From a bacterium C-53 (GTDB lineage Bacteria > Bacillota > Clostridia > Lachnospirales > Lachnospiraceae), in assembly GCA_003612525.1 (NCBI GenBank), contig RAZD01000006.1, forward strand, positions 1-64,000: 64,000 nucleotides of DNA. Reading direction: 5' to 3'. Made by a program: the position numbers and the translations under genes. Below the pieces are notes generated by a model. That model made no database searches and was not told where the DNA came from. It saw only the letters and a list, made by a program, of their open reading frames with translations. Shown here piece after piece: positions 24,658 to 36,282 of this stretch (positions are counted from its first letter, which is position 1; each line of letters starts with the position of its first letter).

Positions 24658-25302
24658 CTACTCACCTAAAATTGCAACAATCGCGCCAAAGACATCTTTC
24701 ATATCTACCGTTCCGTCCACTGCCTTTAAAATATCCTTTTTTGAATAATACTCGATTAAAGGCTGTGTCTGGTCATGATAGACGTTCAAACGTTTTGTTA
24801 CTGTTTCCGGATGATCATCATCTCTTAATACAAGCCCCTCTCCGCATGCATCACATACATCCTCCGCTTTGGGAGCATTGTATTTTACATGATATGTCGC
24901 ACCACATTTCACACATGCGCGTCTTCCTGACATTCTGGTAATGATAGATTCATCCGGTACATCAACGTTAATTGCATAATCTACCTTGTCTCCAAGTTCC
25001 GTCAATGCTTTGTCCAGCACCTCCGCCTGTGGAATCGTTCTCGGAAAACCATCCAGAACATATCCGTTCTTACAGTCTTCCTTCGCTACCCTGTCAAGCA
25101 GAATCTTTACTGTCAATTCATCAGGCACCAAAAGCCCCTGATCCATAAACTTCTTTGCTTCCATGCCAAGTTCCGTTCCCTGACTGATATTTGCCCGGAA
25201 GATATCTCCTGTGGAAATATGCGGAATTGAATATTTCTCGGCAATCATTTTTGCCTGGGTGCCTTTACCTGCGCCAGGCGCTCCTAACATAATAATTTTC
25301 AT
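24658..25302 (-). CDS. adk: Adenylate kinase (zinc-lid form)
   Basis: 214 residues. P-loop [10 protein letters not shown] at the N-terminus, 'LDGFPRT' for AMP binding, and a long LID with four cysteines (CVKCG...CDACG) that should bind zinc. It makes ADP from ATP and AMP. The ATG at 25300-25302 follows GGGAGA; the earlier frame is rejected. The secY-adk-map order is standard. Confidence 0.98.
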   Translation of the reverse strand: MKIIMLGAPGAGKGTQAKMIAEKYSIPHISTGDIFRANISQGTELGMEAKKFMDQGLLVPDELTVKILLDRVAKEDCKNGYVLDGFPRTIPQAEVLDKALTELGDKVDYAINVDVPDESIITRMSGRRACVKCGATYHVKYNAPKAEDVCDACGEGLVLRDDDHPETVTKRLNVYHDQTQPLIEYYSKKDILKAVDGTVDMKDVFGAIVAILGE

Positions 25303-25321
25303 CTGTATCTCCCAGCTTTCA

Positions 25322-26638
25322 TCAGTCATTCAAAAATCCTTTATAATAACGTACCAGCATCTGTGACTCTATCTGTTTGATTGTCTCAAGAATCACACCT
25401 ACGATAATGATCAGAGACGTTCCTCCGAAAGAAACATTCGCTCCAAACACACCGTTAAAGAAAATAGGAATCACCGCCACAATCGTAAGACCTGCCGCAC
25501 CGATAAAGATGATATAATTCAAAATCTTTGTCAAATACTCACTGGTAGGCTTTCCTGGACGGATACCCGGGATAAATCCACCCTGCTTCTTCATATTTTC
25601 TGATACTTCCAATGGATTGAACGTAATGGACGTATAGAAATAAGCAAAGAAAATAACTAAAACAATATATACCGCCAGACCAATCGAATAGACGGGTTCT
25701 GTCGGTTTACACCAGTTGCTGGAATTCAGACCATTTAAGATCTTTCCCCAGAAGCTTGTGCCTCCGCTCCTGCCAAGCAGCTGACTGATTACAAGTGGAA
25801 ACTGCATCAGGCTGGAAGCGAAAATAATCGGAATCACTCCGGCAGTATTGACTTTCAGAGGAATATGTGTAGACTGTCCGCCAACCATTTTCCTGCCCTG
25901 AATCTTCTTCGCATACTGAACCGGAATTCTTCTCTCCGCATCATTTAAGATAATTACGAGAACCGTAGTCCCCAGTACAACTGCTAAAATAATTACTACA
26001 GCCAATGCACCGATCGCAATGCTCTTACCCTTTACAAACATTTCATACAGACTGACAAAGTCTTCCGGAATACGGGATATGATATTGATTGTAAGCACAA
26101 TGGAGATACCGTTCCCCACACCATGCTCCGTAATCTGCTCACCAATCCACATAAGAAATGCAGAACCGGCTGTCAGAGCAACGATTACCGTAATCACATT
26201 CAGCGCATTGTACTCCTGCAGCAGTCCCTGTCCACCGAATCCGACTGCCATTGCCGTAGATTCGATCAGAGCAAGCGCTACTGTTACATAACGCGTAATT
26301 GCCACAATTTTCTTTCTTCCATCCTCGCCCTCACGCTGCATTTCCTCCAATTTCGGAATTGCGATTGTGAGAAGCTGAATAATAATGGATGACGTAATGT
26401 ATGGCGTAATATTGAGCGCAAACAGGGACATATTTAAGAACGAGCCTCCTGTAAATGCGTCAAAAAAGTTAAATGCATCGCCGGATAAATTGGCAAACCA
26501 CTCCGCAAAGAAATCCCTTCTGATTCCGGGAACCGGAAGCTGGGAACCGAGACGGATAATCACCAGCATTGCAAACGTGTAGAGTATCCTGTCCCTGATG
26601 TCCTTTACCTTAAATGCATTACGAACTGTTTGAAGCAT
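25322..26638 (-). CDS. secY: Preprotein translocase subunit SecY
   Basis: 438 residues with ten predicted membrane helices. Signatures include '[21 protein letters not shown]' (split as [14 protein letters not shown] and TPYITSS) around the plug/helix 2 and the large cytosolic loop '[15 protein letters not shown]' needed for SecA. It forms the protein-conducting channel. It follows rplO with a one-base stop/start overlap. Confidence 0.98.
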   Translation of the reverse strand: MLQTVRNAFKVKDIRDRILYTFAMLVIIRLGSQLPVPGIRRDFFAEWFANLSGDAFNFFDAFTGGSFLNMSLFALNITPYITSSIIIQLLTIAIPKLEEMQREGEDGRKKIVAITRYVTVALALIESTAMAVGFGGQGLLQEYNALNVITVIVALTAGSAFLMWIGEQITEHGVGNGISIVLTINIISRIPEDFVSLYEMFVKGKSIAIGALAVVIILAVVLGTTVLVIILNDAERRIPVQYAKKIQGRKMVGGQSTHIPLKVNTAGVIPIIFASSLMQFPLVISQLLGRSGGTSFWGKILNGLNSSNWCKPTEPVYSIGLAVYIVLVIFFAYFYTSITFNPLEVSENMKKQGGFIPGIRPGKPTSEYLTKILNYIIFIGAAGLTIVAVIPIFFNGVFGANVSFGGTSLIIIVGVILETIKQIESQMLVRYYKGFLND

Positions 26639-27078
26639 TAAATCACCTCTGCTTTCCCACCAAGCGCTTCTATTTTTTCTGCGGCAGATGCGCTGAATGC
26701 ATTTGCCTGAACAGTAAGCTTCTTAGTAAGTTCTCCATTTCCAAGGATCTTAACGCCATCGCCTGTTTTCTTAATTACTCCTTCTGCAAGCAGCATTTCC
26801 ACGCTTACAGTTGCACCATCATCAAACTTCTCAAGTTCTGATAGATTGATTGCAATAATCTCTTTGGAATTCCTGTTCTTGAAACCTCTTTTTGGAATTC
26901 TTCTGTATAACGGCATCTGACCGCCTTCAAAACCAATTCTCGGTGCTCCGGAACGGGCTTTCTGACCCTTATGTCCCTTTCCGGCTGTCTTGCCGTTTCC
27001 TGAACCGTGTCCACGTCCTCTTCTAAAATTATCACTGTGTTTGGAACCCTCTGCGGGTCTTAAATTTGATAATTCCAT
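26638..27078 (-). CDS. rplO: 50S ribosomal protein L15 (uL15)
   Basis: 146 residues. The glycine-rich N-terminus ([20 protein letters not shown]) threads into 23S rRNA, and the C-terminal globular part ends ALGGKAEVI. It is a late assembly protein. It directly precedes secY, as in the spc operon of most bacteria. Confidence 0.98.
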   Translation of the reverse strand: MELSNLRPAEGSKHSDNFRRGRGHGSGNGKTAGKGHKGQKARSGAPRIGFEGGQMPLYRRIPKRGFKNRNSKEIIAINLSELEKFDDGATVSVEMLLAEGVIKKTGDGVKILGNGELTKKLTVQANAFSASAAEKIEALGGKAEVI

Positions 27079-27114
27079 TCTGACACCTCCTGTTTATAAT
27101 GTGAATATTCCGGT

Positions 27115-27297
27115 CTAAGCCTCTTCTACCTTAACCAGATGTCTTACCTGCTGTACCATTCCTCTGACAGAAGCATTATCAGGCAGTTCAACCGTCTTGT
27201 GTAATTTTCTTAACCCTAAGGCTTCGACGGTAGCTCTGTGCTTCGGAATAGCGCCGATTGTAGATTTTACCAACGTAATCTTTAATTTATTTGCCAT
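27115..27297 (-). CDS. rpmD: 50S ribosomal protein L30 (uL30)
   Basis: 60 residues, the normal bacterial size, with 'KITLVKSTIGAIPKHRATV' and 'LGLRKLHKTVELPD'. The ATG at 27295-27297 follows GGAGG, so an earlier in-frame start is rejected. It lies between rpsE and rplO. Confidence 0.97.
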   Translation of the reverse strand: MANKLKITLVKSTIGAIPKHRATVEALGLRKLHKTVELPDNASVRGMVQQVRHLVKVEEA

Positions 27298-27323
27298 TTT
27301 GTCCTCCATTCTGTCAAGGCGTA

Positions 27324-27833
27324 TCAGCCTACAACTTCTTCTACGGATTTCCCGCGTTTCTTTGCAACTTCTTCCGGAGTCTTAAGCTGGCTTAAAGCGT
27401 CAATTGTTGCGAGAACAACATTCTGCTTATTATTGGAACCTAAAGATTTCGTACGGATATTTTTTATACCTGCAAGCTCACACACATTACGCGCAGGACC
27501 GCCTGCAATCACACCGGTACCTTCTGCCGCTCTCTTCACAAGTACGGAAGCGCCTCCGAATTTTCCGATAAAATCATGCGTGATACTGTTGTTTTCATCA
27601 AGCGCAACCGTAATCAGATGCTTCATTGCATCTTCTTTTCCTTTACGGATTGCTTCCGGAATTTCCGTAGCTTTTCCGAGACCTGCGCCTACATGTCCAT
27701 TGCCGTCACCGACAACTACCAAAGCTGTAAAACGGAAGTTACGACCACCCTTAACAACCTTTGTAACACGCTTGATTGTAACAACTTTTTCAGTTAACTC
27801 TAAATTACTTACGTCAATGATTGTATGTTTCAT
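27324..27833 (-). CDS. rpsE: 30S ribosomal protein S5 (uS5)
   Basis: 169 residues. The double-stranded RNA-binding S5 domain contains '[16 protein letters not shown]', and the C-terminal domain '[15 protein letters not shown]'. S5 acts in decoding accuracy together with S4. It is in its standard place between rplR and rpmD. Confidence 0.98.
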   Translation of the reverse strand: MKHTIIDVSNLELTEKVVTIKRVTKVVKGGRNFRFTALVVVGDGNGHVGAGLGKATEIPEAIRKGKEDAMKHLITVALDENNSITHDFIGKFGGASVLVKRAAEGTGVIAGGPARNVCELAGIKNIRTKSLGSNNKQNVVLATIDALSQLKTPEEVAKKRGKSVEEVVG

Positions 27834-27852
27834 GTGTTCTTCTCCTTCCTTC

Positions 27853-28221
27853 CTAGAATTCTAATCCGGCTTCTCTTGCCGCATCAGCCAATGCTTTGAT
27901 CTTTCCGTGGTAGATGAAACCGCCTCTGTCAAAGACAACTTCTTTAATGCCTTTTTCCACTGCTCTTTTGCCGATTACAGTCCCTAAATATGCTGCTGCT
28001 GCAACATTATTCGTCTTTTCAAGTTCCGCTTTTACCTCTTTTTCAAGGGTGGATGCTGAAACTAAAGTATTTCCAACTGTGTCGTCAATAATTTGAGCAT
28101 ACATATGATTATTACTTCTGAATACCGCTAAACGTGGTCTCTGCGCTGTGCCACTGAAACGGTTGCGTATTTTTTTGTGTTTGTTCTCACGAACTTCAGA
28201 TCTTGATTTTTTGCTAACCAT
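27853..28221 (-). CDS. rplR: 50S ribosomal protein L18 (uL18)
   Basis: 122 residues. '[19 protein letters not shown]' and the C-terminal '[19 protein letters not shown]' are diagnostic for this 5S rRNA-binding protein. The ATG at 28219-28221 follows AAGGAGAG; a start two codons upstream is less likely. Confidence 0.98.
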   Translation of the reverse strand: MVSKKSRSEVRENKHKKIRNRFSGTAQRPRLAVFRSNNHMYAQIIDDTVGNTLVSASTLEKEVKAELEKTNNVAAAAYLGTVIGKRAVEKGIKEVVFDRGGFIYHGKIKALADAAREAGLEF

Positions 28222-28241
28222 TTTCACACTCTCCTTATCTC

Positions 28242-28781
28242 TTATTTCTTACCAGTTTTGCCGACTTTACGTCTGATCACTTCATCAGCATACTTAATAC
28301 CCTTGCCCTTGTAAGGTTCCGGTCTTCTCTTGTCTCTGATCTCTGCCGCGTACTGACCCACTTTTTCCTTATCAATTCCGCTGACAATAATCTTATTTCC
28401 TTCAACCTTTGATTCAAGGCCTTCCGGGTCTGTCATCTCAACCGGGTGTGAATATCCTAAGTTTAAGGTTAAAACTTTACCTGATTTGGAAGCTCTGTAA
28501 CCAACACCGTTTACCTCAAGCGTCTTTGTATATCCATCGGTAACGCCGACTACCATATTGTGAATCAGAGTTCTTGTCAAACCATGTAAAGACTTCATTT
28601 TCTTTAAATCATTCGGTCTGGAAACTGTGATTGTATCACCTTCCAGCTTAATTTCCATCTCTGTGGGAAGCACTCTTTCGAGTTCTCCCTTAGGACCTTT
28701 TACAGTCACTTTATTATTTTCTGCAATATCAACAGTCACTCCTGCCGGTACCGCGATAGGCATTCTTCCTATACGTGACAT
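28242..28781 (-). CDS. rplF: 50S ribosomal protein L6 (uL6)
   Basis: 179 residues with two repeated L6 domains. The N-terminus [14 protein letters not shown] and the C-terminal '[16 protein letters not shown]' are family signatures. L6 supports the factor-binding region near the sarcin-ricin loop. Upstream rpsH ends 45 bp away. Confidence 0.98.
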   Translation of the reverse strand: MSRIGRMPIAVPAGVTVDIAENNKVTVKGPKGELERVLPTEMEIKLEGDTITVSRPNDLKKMKSLHGLTRTLIHNMVVGVTDGYTKTLEVNGVGYRASKSGKVLTLNLGYSHPVEMTDPEGLESKVEGNKIIVSGIDKEKVGQYAAEIRDKRRPEPYKGKGIKYADEVIRRKVGKTGKK

Positions 28782-28826
28782 GCCCGCACCTCCTATAATG
28801 TATTGTTTATAGCTATGATCTGTTTC

Positions 28827-29228
28827 CTACCATACAAAAGCCAGAACTTCGCCGCCAACCTGAAGCTTTCTTGCCTGTTTATCCGTGATTACGCCGCTGT
28901 TTGTGGATATGATAGCGATTCCAAGTCCTCCAAGAACACTGGGAAGCTCATCTTTTCCGGCATATACACGAAGACCCGGTTTTGAAATTCTTTTAATTCC
29001 TGTGATAACTCTGTCGTTTTTATCTTCACCGTATTTCAGAGTAATACGGATTGTTTTAAAATTCCCGTCTTCAATAATGTCATATTTTCTGATGTAACCT
29101 TCGTTCAAAAGGATGTCAGCAATCGCAGCTTTCATTTTCGATGAAGGAATATCTACCGTATCATGCTTTGCAGTATTTGCATTACGGATTCTTGTAAGCA
29201 TATCTGCAATAGGATCACTCATTGTCAT
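28827..29228 (-). CDS. rpsH: 30S ribosomal protein S8 (uS8)
   Basis: 133 residues. It opens [17 protein letters not shown] and ends with '[20 protein letters not shown]'. It is a primary 16S-binding protein; in E. coli it is also the spc operon repressor, but a target site is not obvious here. AGGAGG lies 8 nt before the ATG. Confidence 0.98.
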   Translation of the reverse strand: MTMSDPIADMLTRIRNANTAKHDTVDIPSSKMKAAIADILLNEGYIRKYDIIEDGNFKTIRITLKYGEDKNDRVITGIKRISKPGLRVYAGKDELPSVLGGLGIAIISTNSGVITDKQARKLQVGGEVLAFVW

Positions 29229-29250
29229 TTATCTTACCTCCTATCAATTT

Positions 29251-29436
29251 TTACCAGGATGCTTTCTTAACACCCGGGATCTGTCCTTTGTATGCCAATT
29301 CACGGAAGCAGATTCTGCAAATTCCGTATTTTCTTAAATAAGCATGTGGACGACCACAGATTCTGCAGCGGCTGTATTCTCTTGTGGAGAATTTCTGTTT
29401 GCGCTGCTGTTTTAACTTCATTGCTGTCTTAGCCAT
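29251..29436 (-). CDS. rpsZ: 30S ribosomal protein S14 type Z (uS14, zinc form)
   Basis: 61 residues, the short zinc-binding S14 of Gram-positives. The ligands are CRICG and CRICF. It ends [11 protein letters not shown] as in other members. Its place between rplE and rpsH is normal, and AAGGAGG precedes the ATG. Confidence 0.98.
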   Translation of the reverse strand: MAKTAMKLKQQRKQKFSTREYSRCRICGRPHAYLRKYGICRICFRELAYKGQIPGVKKASW

Positions 29437-29450
29437 GAATCTTCCTCCTT

Positions 29451-29990
29451 CTATTTTGCAAATGGCATATTGAATAATCTAAGCAGTTCACGGGCTTCTT
29501 CATCCGTCTTCGCCGTTGTGACAAAGATAACGTCCATACCTCTTATTTTGTCAATCTTGTCATATTCAATTTCCGGGAAAATAATCTGTTCCTTGATACC
29601 GAGCGCATAATTTCCTCTGCCGTCAAAAGCATTTGGATTCACACCCCTGAAGTCACGTACACGGGGTAATGCGAGGTTGATCAAACGATCTGCAAATTCA
29701 TACATTCTCTCGCCGCGCAGTGTCGTCTTACAACCAATTGCCATTCCTTCTCTGATTTTGAAATTGGCAACGGAATTCTTTGCTCTTGTAACAATTGCCT
29801 TCTGACCTGTGATGGTTTCCATATCCTTCACTGCGGACTCTAAAACTTTTGCATTGTCCTTTGCTTCGCCGACACCCATATTCACAACAATCTTGTCGAG
29901 TTTGGGCACTTCCATAATGTTTTTATATCCGAACTTCTTGATCATAGCATCTACGATCTCGTTTTTATACAAATCTTTGAGTCTACTCAA
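29451..29990 (-). CDS. rplE: 50S ribosomal protein L5 (uL5)
   Basis: 179 residues. '[15 protein letters not shown]', '[16 protein letters not shown]' and '[16 protein letters not shown]' are conserved. L5 binds 5S rRNA and contacts the small-subunit head. It follows rplX by 24 bp. Confidence 0.98.
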   Translation of the reverse strand: MSRLKDLYKNEIVDAMIKKFGYKNIMEVPKLDKIVVNMGVGEAKDNAKVLESAVKDMETITGQKAIVTRAKNSVANFKIREGMAIGCKTTLRGERMYEFADRLINLALPRVRDFRGVNPNAFDGRGNYALGIKEQIIFPEIEYDKIDKIRGMDVIFVTTAKTDEEARELLRLFNMPFAK

Positions 29991-30014
29991 CGTCCTAGAC
30001 CTCCTCTCTTAGAA

Positions 30015-30326
30015 TTAATCGATTGCTTCACCTGTTGATTTCGCAATGCGCACTTTCTTTCCGTCCTTTATCTCAAAACCGACCCTTGTCGCTTTTCCTT
30101 TATGAACGTACATAACGTTAGAGATATCAATTGCACCTTCCTGGTGAACGATTCCGCCGTTAGGGTTTCCAGCGGACGGTTTTGTATGCTTTGTCAACAT
30201 GTTTACGCCTTCTACAAGAACTCTCTTCTTCTTCGCGTCCACATGAATTACTTTTCCTTCTTTACCATTGTCTTTTCCGGCAATAACTTTAACAGTATCA
30301 CCTTTTTTAATTTTCATCGTTGCCAT
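30015..30326 (-). CDS. rplX: 50S ribosomal protein L24 (uL24)
   Basis: 103 residues. A KOW motif covers '[18 protein letters not shown]', and '[16 protein letters not shown]' is typical. It is an assembly-initiator protein. The ATG at 30324-30326 follows GGAGGTG; a longer frame reaching into rplN is rejected. Confidence 0.98.
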   Translation of the reverse strand: MATMKIKKGDTVKVIAGKDNGKEGKVIHVDAKKKRVLVEGVNMLTKHTKPSAGNPNGGIVHQEGAIDISNVMYVHKGKATRVGFEIKDGKKVRIAKSTGEAID

Positions 30327-30339
30327 ATGGTGACACCTC

Positions 30340-30708
30340 CTATAATACTTCGGGAGCAAGGGAAACAATCTTCATAAACTGTTTCTCACGAAGCTCTCTT
30401 GCTACTGGTCCAAAAATACGTGTTCCTCTCGGTGTCTTGTCATCTTTGATAATAACGGCTGCGTTTTCATCAAATCTGATATAAGAACCATCTTTGCGGC
30501 GGGCGCCTTTTACGGTACGCACTACGACCGCTTTTACCACATCACCCTTTTTAACAACACCGCCTGGCGTTGCATCTTTAACGGTAGCAGTAATTATATC
30601 GCCAATATTTGCATATCTTCTTGTTGATCCACCTGTTACTCTGATGCAAAGGATTTCTTTTGCACCGGTGTTATCAGCAACTTTTAATCTGCTTTCCTGT
30701 TGAATCAT
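30340..30708 (-). CDS. rplN: 50S ribosomal protein L14 (uL14)
   Basis: 122 residues. It starts [18 protein letters not shown] and holds '[18 protein letters not shown]'. It bridges to the small subunit. The ATG at 30706-30708 lies 8 nt after AAGGAG; the TTG two codons earlier is not used on this evidence. Confidence 0.98.
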   Translation of the reverse strand: MIQQESRLKVADNTGAKEILCIRVTGGSTRRYANIGDIITATVKDATPGGVVKKGDVVKAVVVRTVKGARRKDGSYIRFDENAAVIIKDDKTPRGTRIFGPVARELREKQFMKIVSLAPEVL

Positions 30709-30732
30709 GCTCAATTCTCCTTCCGAAAAATA

Positions 30733-30987
30733 TTATTTTGCTCTTTCAACGATCTCAACAAGTCTCCATCTCTTATCTTTGGACAGAGGTCTTGTTTCCA
30801 TAACTCTTACAATATCACCAATGCCGCATTCGTTATTTTCATCATGAGCCTTTAACTTATATGTCTTCTTCACAATCTTATTATAAAGAGGATGTTTTAC
30901 ATGATTTTCGATTGCAACAGTAATTGTCTTATCCATCTTGTCACTGACTACCTTACCGGTACGTGTTTTTCTAAGATTTCTTTCCAC
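30733..30987 (-). CDS. rpsQ: 30S ribosomal protein S17 (uS17), GTG start
   Basis: 84 residues beginning [20 protein letters not shown], with '[18 protein letters not shown]' at the end of the OB fold. The start is a GTG at 30985-30987, 7 nt after AAAGGAG; no in-frame ATG fits. A longer upstream frame that overlaps rpmC is rejected. Confidence 0.96.
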   Translation of the reverse strand: MERNLRKTRTGKVVSDKMDKTITVAIENHVKHPLYNKIVKKTYKLKAHDENNECGIGDIVRVMETRPLSKDKRWRLVEIVERAK

Positions 30988-31024
30988 GGTTTTACTCCTT
31001 TCCTGATTCCGCACCTGACCATGC

Positions 31025-31228
31025 CTAGTTGTTTGCCTGCTGTGTGATAACAGTCTGAATTCTGGCAATATTCTTTCTTACCTCTTTAATTCTGCTTGTG
31101 TTATCTAACTGGTTGGTTGCATTCTGGAATCTTAAATTGAAAAGCTCTTTCTTTGCTGCTACTAATTCTTCTTTCAGTTCTGCAGCAGATTTACTTTTTA
31201 ATTCTTCTAAATACTTATTAGTTTTCAT
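31025..31228 (-). CDS. rpmC: 50S ribosomal protein L29 (uL29)
   Basis: 67 residues, a two-helix protein with '[20 protein letters not shown]'. It lies at the exit tunnel beside L23. The ATG at 31226-31228 overlaps the rplP end by 11 bp; the much longer upstream frame is rejected because homologues begin at this methionine. Confidence 0.97.
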   Translation of the reverse strand: MKTNKYLEELKSKSAAELKEELVAAKKELFNLRFQNATNQLDNTSRIKEVRKNIARIQTVITQQANN

Positions 31229-31655
31229 TTGCAACACCGCCTTCCAAGTCTGCTTTGGAAACAATCTTACATTTGCAGGGAAGCTTATGTGTAGCGAGAC
31301 GTAAAGCTTCCTTTGCGATTGCTTCATCAACTCCTGCAATTTCAAACATTACACGGCCCGGTTTCACAACGGCAACCCAGTACTCCAGTGTTCCTTTACC
31401 GGAACCCATACGAGTTTCAGCAGGTTTTGCAGTTACAGGCTTATCCGGGAATATTTTAATCCAGACTTTACCGCCACGCTTGATATAACGTGTCATCGCA
31501 ACACGGGCAGCCTCAATCTGATTTGATTTAATCCAGCATGGTTCCATAGCGACAATACCGTATTCACCATAAGTAATTGTATTGCCCCTTGTAGCTTTAC
31601 CAGCCATGGAACCGCGGAACTGTTTACGACGTTTTACTCTCTTAGGCATTAACAT
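31218..31655 (-). CDS. rplP: 50S ribosomal protein L16 (uL16)
   Basis: 145 residues, [19 protein letters not shown] at the start and '[21 protein letters not shown]' in two halves in the middle. L16 helps position A-site tRNA. The ATG overlaps the rpsC stop as TAATG, so translation is probably coupled. Confidence 0.98.
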   Translation of the reverse strand: MLMPKRVKRRKQFRGSMAGKATRGNTITYGEYGIVAMEPCWIKSNQIEAARVAMTRYIKRGGKVWIKIFPDKPVTAKPAETRMGSGKGTLEYWVAVVKPGRVMFEIAGVDEAIAKEALRLATHKLPCKCKIVSKADLEGGVANEN

Positions 31656-32332
31656 TATTTATCGCTCCCTTCCTGCGAAGCCGCTTTCTCTCCGCCTTTA
31701 TTTTTCGTCGGAAGTATCTCACCCTTGTAAACCCAGACTTTTACACCGATCTTTCCATATGTCGTATCTGCCTCAGCAAATCCGTAATCAATGTCTGCTC
31801 TTAATGTCTGAAGAGGGATTGTTCCTTCACTGTAGAATTCTGTACGAGCCATATCCGCACCGCCAAGTCTTCCTGATACCGCTGTCTTAATTCCCTTTAC
31901 GCCGGCTTTCATAGATCTTGACATTGTAGACTTCATTGCTCTTCTGAAAGAAACACGATTCTCGAGCTGCTGCGCGATATTCTCCGCTACTAACTGTGCC
32001 TCTCTGTCCGGTCTCTTGATTTCTTTAATGTCCACTACTAATTTTTTATCTGTGAATTTTGCAAGTTCCTTCTTTGTAATCTCGATCTCCTGACCGCCTT
32101 TCCCGATTACAACGCCCGGTTTTGCTGTATAGATAATAATTTTTACTCTGTCAGAAGCTCTCTCAATTTCAATCTTAGAAACTCCTGCACTGTATAATTT
32201 CTTCTTTAAAAAGGTTCTGATATTATAGTCTTCAATCAGGTAATCTGCAAAATCACCTTCTGCATACCATTTAGAATCCCAATCCTTGATTACACCGACT
32301 CTGAGTCCGTGAGGATTAACTTTCTGTCCCAT
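31655..32332 (-). CDS. rpsC: 30S ribosomal protein S3 (uS3)
   Basis: 225 residues. The KH domain carries the GKGG loop in '[12 protein letters not shown]', and the C-terminal domain contains '[20 protein letters not shown]'. S3 lines the mRNA entry channel. It follows rplV closely. Confidence 0.98.
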   Translation of the reverse strand: MGQKVNPHGLRVGVIKDWDSKWYAEGDFADYLIEDYNIRTFLKKKLYSAGVSKIEIERASDRVKIIIYTAKPGVVIGKGGQEIEITKKELAKFTDKKLVVDIKEIKRPDREAQLVAENIAQQLENRVSFRRAMKSTMSRSMKAGVKGIKTAVSGRLGGADMARTEFYSEGTIPLQTLRADIDYGFAEADTTYGKIGVKVWVYKGEILPTKNKGGEKAASQEGSDK

Positions 32333-32346
32333 TCGATATCTCCTTT

Positions 32347-32733
32347 CTATCTTTCATCCAGCACAATTGTGATATGGCTCATTCTCTTCTCGATTCTGTA
32401 CGCCCTTCCCTGTGCCCTCGGTCTGATTCTCTTCATTGTAGGTCCTTTGTTTGCGTAGCACTCTGCAATGTAAAGGTTCTCCATATTCATTCCGTTATTA
32501 TTCTCAGCATTTGCAATCGCTGATTCAAGTAACTTCTTGATGATGCTGGATGCATATCTGGGATTATAATTCAGAATTCCTAAAGCCGACTGAACATCTT
32601 TGCCTCTGATGGCATCTAATACGAAACATGCTTTCTGAACGGATACTCTTGCATATGATAACTTTGCTGACGGCCTTGTATCCTTCTTTGCATTTCTTTC
32701 TCTCTTAATTTGGGATCTATGTCCTTTTGCCAT
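32347..32733 (-). CDS. rplV: 50S ribosomal protein L22 (uL22)
   Basis: 128 residues. The beta-hairpin that reaches into the exit tunnel is present ([20 protein letters not shown]), the site of macrolide-resistance mutations in other species. The sequence there looks wild type. Confidence 0.98.
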   Translation of the reverse strand: MAKGHRSQIKRERNAKKDTRPSAKLSYARVSVQKACFVLDAIRGKDVQSALGILNYNPRYASSIIKKLLESAIANAENNNGMNMENLYIAECYANKGPTMKRIRPRAQGRAYRIEKRMSHITIVLDER

Positions 32734-32763
32734 GAATGAAACCTCCTTTCAATTTATCCTCGA

Positions 32764-33045
32764 TTAATTCACTCTTGATTTCTTCTCGTCTTTTCCATGA
32801 CCTCTGTAAGTTCTTGTCGCAACAAACTCACCAAGCTTATGTCCAACCATATCCTCTGTTACGTATACGGGAACATGTCTTCTTCCGTCATGTACTGCAA
32901 ATGTGTGTCCTACAAAAGATGGAAAAATCGTAGAACGACGGGACCATGTTTTAATAACCTGTTTATCACCGGCTGCATTCATAGCGTCTACCTTTTTCAG
33001 AAGACTTTTATCCGCGAACGGGCCTTTTTTTAATGATCTTGCCAT
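32764..33045 (-). CDS. rpsS: 30S ribosomal protein S19 (uS19)
   Basis: 93 residues. '[17 protein letters not shown]' and '[17 protein letters not shown]' are conserved. It sits in the small-subunit head near the A-site finger. AGGAGG precedes the ATG. Confidence 0.98.
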   Translation of the reverse strand: MARSLKKGPFADKSLLKKVDAMNAAGDKQVIKTWSRRSTIFPSFVGHTFAVHDGRRHVPVYVTEDMVGHKLGEFVATRTYRGHGKDEKKSRVN

Positions 33046-33057
33046 TTTAATTCCTCC

Positions 33058-33900
33058 TTATTTAATCGCCTTACCGTCTCTTCTTCTTACAATCAGCTTG
33101 TTGGAAGCCTTTTTCTTCTTACGGGTCTTAAGACCAAGAGCAGGCTTGCCCCAGGGTGTACTCGGGCCAGGACGTCCGATCGGCGCGCGTCCTTCACCAC
33201 CGCCGTGCGGATGGTCATTCGGGTTCATAACGGAACCGCGAACCGTAGGTCTGATACCCATATGGCGCTTACGTCCGGCTTTACCGATATTAATAAGGCT
33301 GTGCTCCACATTTCCGACTGCTCCAACCGTAGCTCTTGCAATGATCGGAACCATTCTCATCTCACCGGAGGGAAGTCTTAAAGTCGCATACTTACCTTCC
33401 TTCGCCATAACCTGTGCGCTGTTTCCTGCGGAACGAACAAGCTGTCCGCCTTTGCCGGGATACAACTCAACATTATGAACCTGCGTACCTACAGGAATCG
33501 CAACTAAGGGAAGACAATTTCCGATTTTCACTTCCGCCTCAGCGCCGTTCATAACCGTCATGCCAACCTTTAATCCTTCAGGAGCAAGAATATATGCTTT
33601 CTCACCGTCAGAATAGCAGATCAATGCAATATTTGCTGTTCTGTTCGGATCATACTCAATTGATTTAACCGTTGCCGGAATATTATCTTTCTTTCTCTTA
33701 AAATCGATAATTCTGTATTTTCTTCTGGAGCCGCCACCGTGATGTCTCACAGTGATTTTTCCCTGATTGTTACGCCCCGCGTGTTTCTTAAGAGAAGTAC
33801 AGAGGGATTTCTCCGGCTTGGATACCGTAATTTCTGCAAAATCAGAACCCGTCATGTTTCTTCTGGAAGGGGTATATGGGTTATATGTTTTAATTCCCAT
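33058..33900 (-). CDS. rplB: 50S ribosomal protein L2 (uL2)
   Basis: 280 residues. '[20 protein letters not shown]' near the N-terminus and '[19 protein letters not shown]'-type block (here [19 protein letters not shown]), which carries the essential histidine near the peptidyl transferase centre. It is intact and standard in length. Confidence 0.98.
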   Translation of the reverse strand: MGIKTYNPYTPSRRNMTGSDFAEITVSKPEKSLCTSLKKHAGRNNQGKITVRHHGGGSRRKYRIIDFKRKKDNIPATVKSIEYDPNRTANIALICYSDGEKAYILAPEGLKVGMTVMNGAEAEVKIGNCLPLVAIPVGTQVHNVELYPGKGGQLVRSAGNSAQVMAKEGKYATLRLPSGEMRMVPIIARATVGAVGNVEHSLINIGKAGRKRHMGIRPTVRGSVMNPNDHPHGGGEGRAPIGRPGPSTPWGKPALGLKTRKKKKASNKLIVRRRDGKAIK

Positions 33901-33958
33901 GATTGTTTCTCCTTTACTAATTTATTATCGTACTTGTTTTGTACATATTTGTCTCGTA

Positions 33959-34258
33959 TTAAAGTCCTGCAAAAATCTCAATATCCTTGCTGTCCTCAGT
34001 CAGCTGGACAATTGCCTTCTTTGTCTTTGCAGTCTTTCCCACGATAGCGCCGCGTCTCTTTTTCTTTCCATCCATGTTCATTGTGTTGACGCTCTTTACC
34101 TTCGCGCCCTCGAACATTTTTTCAACGGCTTCTTTAATCTGCAATTTATTTGCTTCCGGATGAACAAGGAACGTATATTTCTTATCGCTCATAGAATCCA
34201 TACTCTTCTCTGTGATCACCGGTTTGAGGATTACATCATAATACTGAATACTTGCCAT
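33959..34258 (-). CDS. rplW: 50S ribosomal protein L23 (uL23)
   Basis: 99 residues. '[20 protein letters not shown]' and '[17 protein letters not shown]' are typical. L23 is the docking site for trigger factor and SRP at the tunnel exit. The start meets the rplD stop at 34258. Confidence 0.98.
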   Translation of the reverse strand: MASIQYYDVILKPVITEKSMDSMSDKKYTFLVHPEANKLQIKEAVEKMFEGAKVKSVNTMNMDGKKKRRGAIVGKTAKTKKAIVQLTEDSKDIEIFAGL

Positions 34259-34878
34259 TATGCATACACCTCCTGAATTTTTTCTACGGCAGCCTTTGTA
34301 ACGATTACCGTGTTGTATTTCATAATGTCATACACATTGATTGTGTTTGTCTGTGCCGTGATGACATCAGGAATATTTCTGGCAGACAAAATCACATTCT
34401 GATCGTTCTGATCAAGAATCACGATTGCTTTATTTACCTTCAAATTATCTAAAACTGCTTTGAATTTCTTTGTCTTGATTTCGTCAAGCTTAATTTCGTC
34501 TACTACGATAAATTTATTTTCCTGAACTCTTGAGGTTAAAGCAGATTTCAGCGCAGATCTCTTTTCCTTCTTGTTCAGTTTAAAGGAATAATCCCTCGGT
34601 ACCGGCGCAAATACAACTCCACCGCCCGTCCACTGAGGAGCTCTTGTTGAACCCTGTCTTGCATGACCGGTTCCTTTCTGCCTCCACGGTTTTCTTCCGC
34701 CGCCAGAAACTTCCGAACGCGTCTTCGCTTTCTGCGTTCCCTGACGTTTGTTCGCAAGATGCTGAACAACTGCCATATGAACAAGATGTTCGTTGATCTC
34801 GACACCGAATACGGCATCATTCAAATCCATCTTGCCAACTTCTTTGCCTTCCATATTATAAACAGATACGTTAGCCAT
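34258..34878 (-). CDS. rplD: 50S ribosomal protein L4 (uL4)
   Basis: 206 residues. The tunnel loop '[18 protein letters not shown]' is intact. L4 is also the repressor of the S10 operon in E. coli; a comparable role for the long leader upstream of rpsJ is possible here but unproven. Confidence 0.98.
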   Translation of the reverse strand: MANVSVYNMEGKEVGKMDLNDAVFGVEINEHLVHMAVVQHLANKRQGTQKAKTRSEVSGGGRKPWRQKGTGHARQGSTRAPQWTGGGVVFAPVPRDYSFKLNKKEKRSALKSALTSRVQENKFIVVDEIKLDEIKTKKFKAVLDNLKVNKAIVILDQNDQNVILSARNIPDVITAQTNTINVYDIMKYNTVIVTKAAVEKIQEVYA

Positions 34879-34908
34879 CTGTGTATTCCTCCTTTCCTGA
34901 TAAAAAGC

Positions 34909-35589
34909 TTAGATTGCCTTTACTGTCTCTTTGATTGTTACTAAAGATTTCTTAGGTCCAGGTACCGCACCTTTTACCAAGATTAAATTCTCATCCGCAT
35001 CCACCCTGATTACTTCAAGATTCTGCACGGTAACTTTCTTTGCTCCCATATGACCAGGCATTCCTTTTCCCTTGAACACTTTACTCGGACTTGAGCACGC
35101 ACCATTGGAACCCTGATGACGATGGAACTTGGAACCATGTTTCATCGGTCCTCTGTGCTGTCCCAGTCTCTTAATCGCGCCCTGGAATCCTTTTCCCTTT
35201 GAGATCGCGGTTGCATCCACTTTATCGCCCTGTGCAAAAATATCCGCTTTGATTTCCTGTGCAAGCTGATATTCGTCCGCATTTTCAAATTTAAACTCTC
35301 TTACAAATCTCTTACTTGTTACACCGGCTTTCCCAAAATGTCCCTGCATAGCTTTTGTAGTACCATTTCTGTGGACAATTTCCTTTCTGCCGCCCTTGTC
35401 TTTGTTGATAATCTTGTCTTTCTTATCGACAAAACCAACCTGAACTGCACTGTACCCATCATTTTCTACCGTCTTGATCTGTGTCACGACACACGGTCCG
35501 GCCTGAAGTACGGTAACGGGAGTTAACACTCCGTCTTCGTTGAAGATTTGAGTCATTCCGACTTTTGTTGCTAAAATAGCTTTCTTCAT
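34909..35589 (-). CDS. rplC: 50S ribosomal protein L3 (uL3)
   Basis: 226 residues. It starts [16 protein letters not shown], and the central finger '[20 protein letters not shown]' approaches the peptidyl transferase centre. The ATG at 35587-35589 follows AGGAGG; an upstream frame to 35622 is rejected. A 124-nt gap separates it from rpsJ. Confidence 0.98.
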   Translation of the reverse strand: MKKAILATKVGMTQIFNEDGVLTPVTVLQAGPCVVTQIKTVENDGYSAVQVGFVDKKDKIINKDKGGRKEIVHRNGTTKAMQGHFGKAGVTSKRFVREFKFENADEYQLAQEIKADIFAQGDKVDATAISKGKGFQGAIKRLGQHRGPMKHGSKFHRHQGSNGACSSPSKVFKGKGMPGHMGAKKVTVQNLEVIRVDADENLILVKGAVPGPKKSLVTIKETVKAI

Positions 35590-35713
35590 TTTTTCCTCCT
35601 TTTCATCTACAGCGGGTTCCATTTGGAACCATACTAGATCCGGGCGGATATAAGTGGAACATTTCTGTTACTTCTATATCAACCAATTCAGGATCACTTA
35701 CTGTTCTTGTTGA

Positions 35714-36031
35714 TTACTTGTTTTTCATTTTGATATCGATATAAACACCTGCCGGCATTTCCAGTCTGGACAATGCATCTACCGTTTTGGGGGTCGGTGT
35801 GATGATATCGATCAGTCTTTTATGAGTTCTCTGTTCGAACTGCTCTCTGGAATCCTTATATTTGTGAACCGCTCTTAAGATAGTAACTACTTCCTTTTTT
35901 GTAGGAAGGGGAACCGGTCCGCTCACCTGTGATCCGTTCTTCTTTACAGTTTCGATGATTTTTCTGGCAGATGCATCGACTAACTGATGATCATATGCCT
36001 TCAATGTGATTCTCATTACTTGACTTGCCAT
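35714..36031 (-). CDS. rpsJ: 30S ribosomal protein S10 (uS10/NusE)
   Basis: 105 residues. '[18 protein letters not shown]' and '[20 protein letters not shown]' are canonical. S10 also acts as NusE in transcription antitermination. It is the first gene of the large ribosomal operon. AAGGAGG lies about 12 nt from the ATG, rather far, so Met6 could be an alternative start. Confidence 0.98.
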   Translation of the reverse strand: MASQVMRITLKAYDHQLVDASARKIIETVKKNGSQVSGPVPLPTKKEVVTILRAVHKYKDSREQFEQRTHKRLIDIITPTPKTVDALSRLEMPAGVYIDIKMKNK

Positions 36032-36276
36032 AAAAAAAGTCGCCTCCTTTTCGCACTTTTAAAAGATAAGTACGACAAGCGGTGACTGTACACTCTCCCG
36101 TGTGTGTCCTACGTTTTACACAGAACCCTTTCACATCGGTTGTTTCTACTTGAAGTTGTAGACAATTTATCTTGTACAGTGACTTGTCGCCAGTTTCCTA
36201 ACTTGACATTCGCTCCACGGAAAACCTGCTATAAAAAGCAGCAACCTCGCGCTTCATTGCTATCAATGCCACAGCA
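36032..36276 (-). promoter_or_regulatory. Long structured leader of the S10-spc-alpha operon
   Basis: About 245 nt lie between the promoter and rpsJ with no gene. CGACAAG and ACTGTACA (upstream) can pair with TGTACAGT and CTTGTCG (downstream, near 36070-36090), closing a domain of some 80 nt with internal hairpins. Position and fold suggest a ribosomal-protein-responsive leader, but the binding protein cannot be named from sequence. Confidence 0.6.
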
Positions 36277-36282
36277 ATGCTT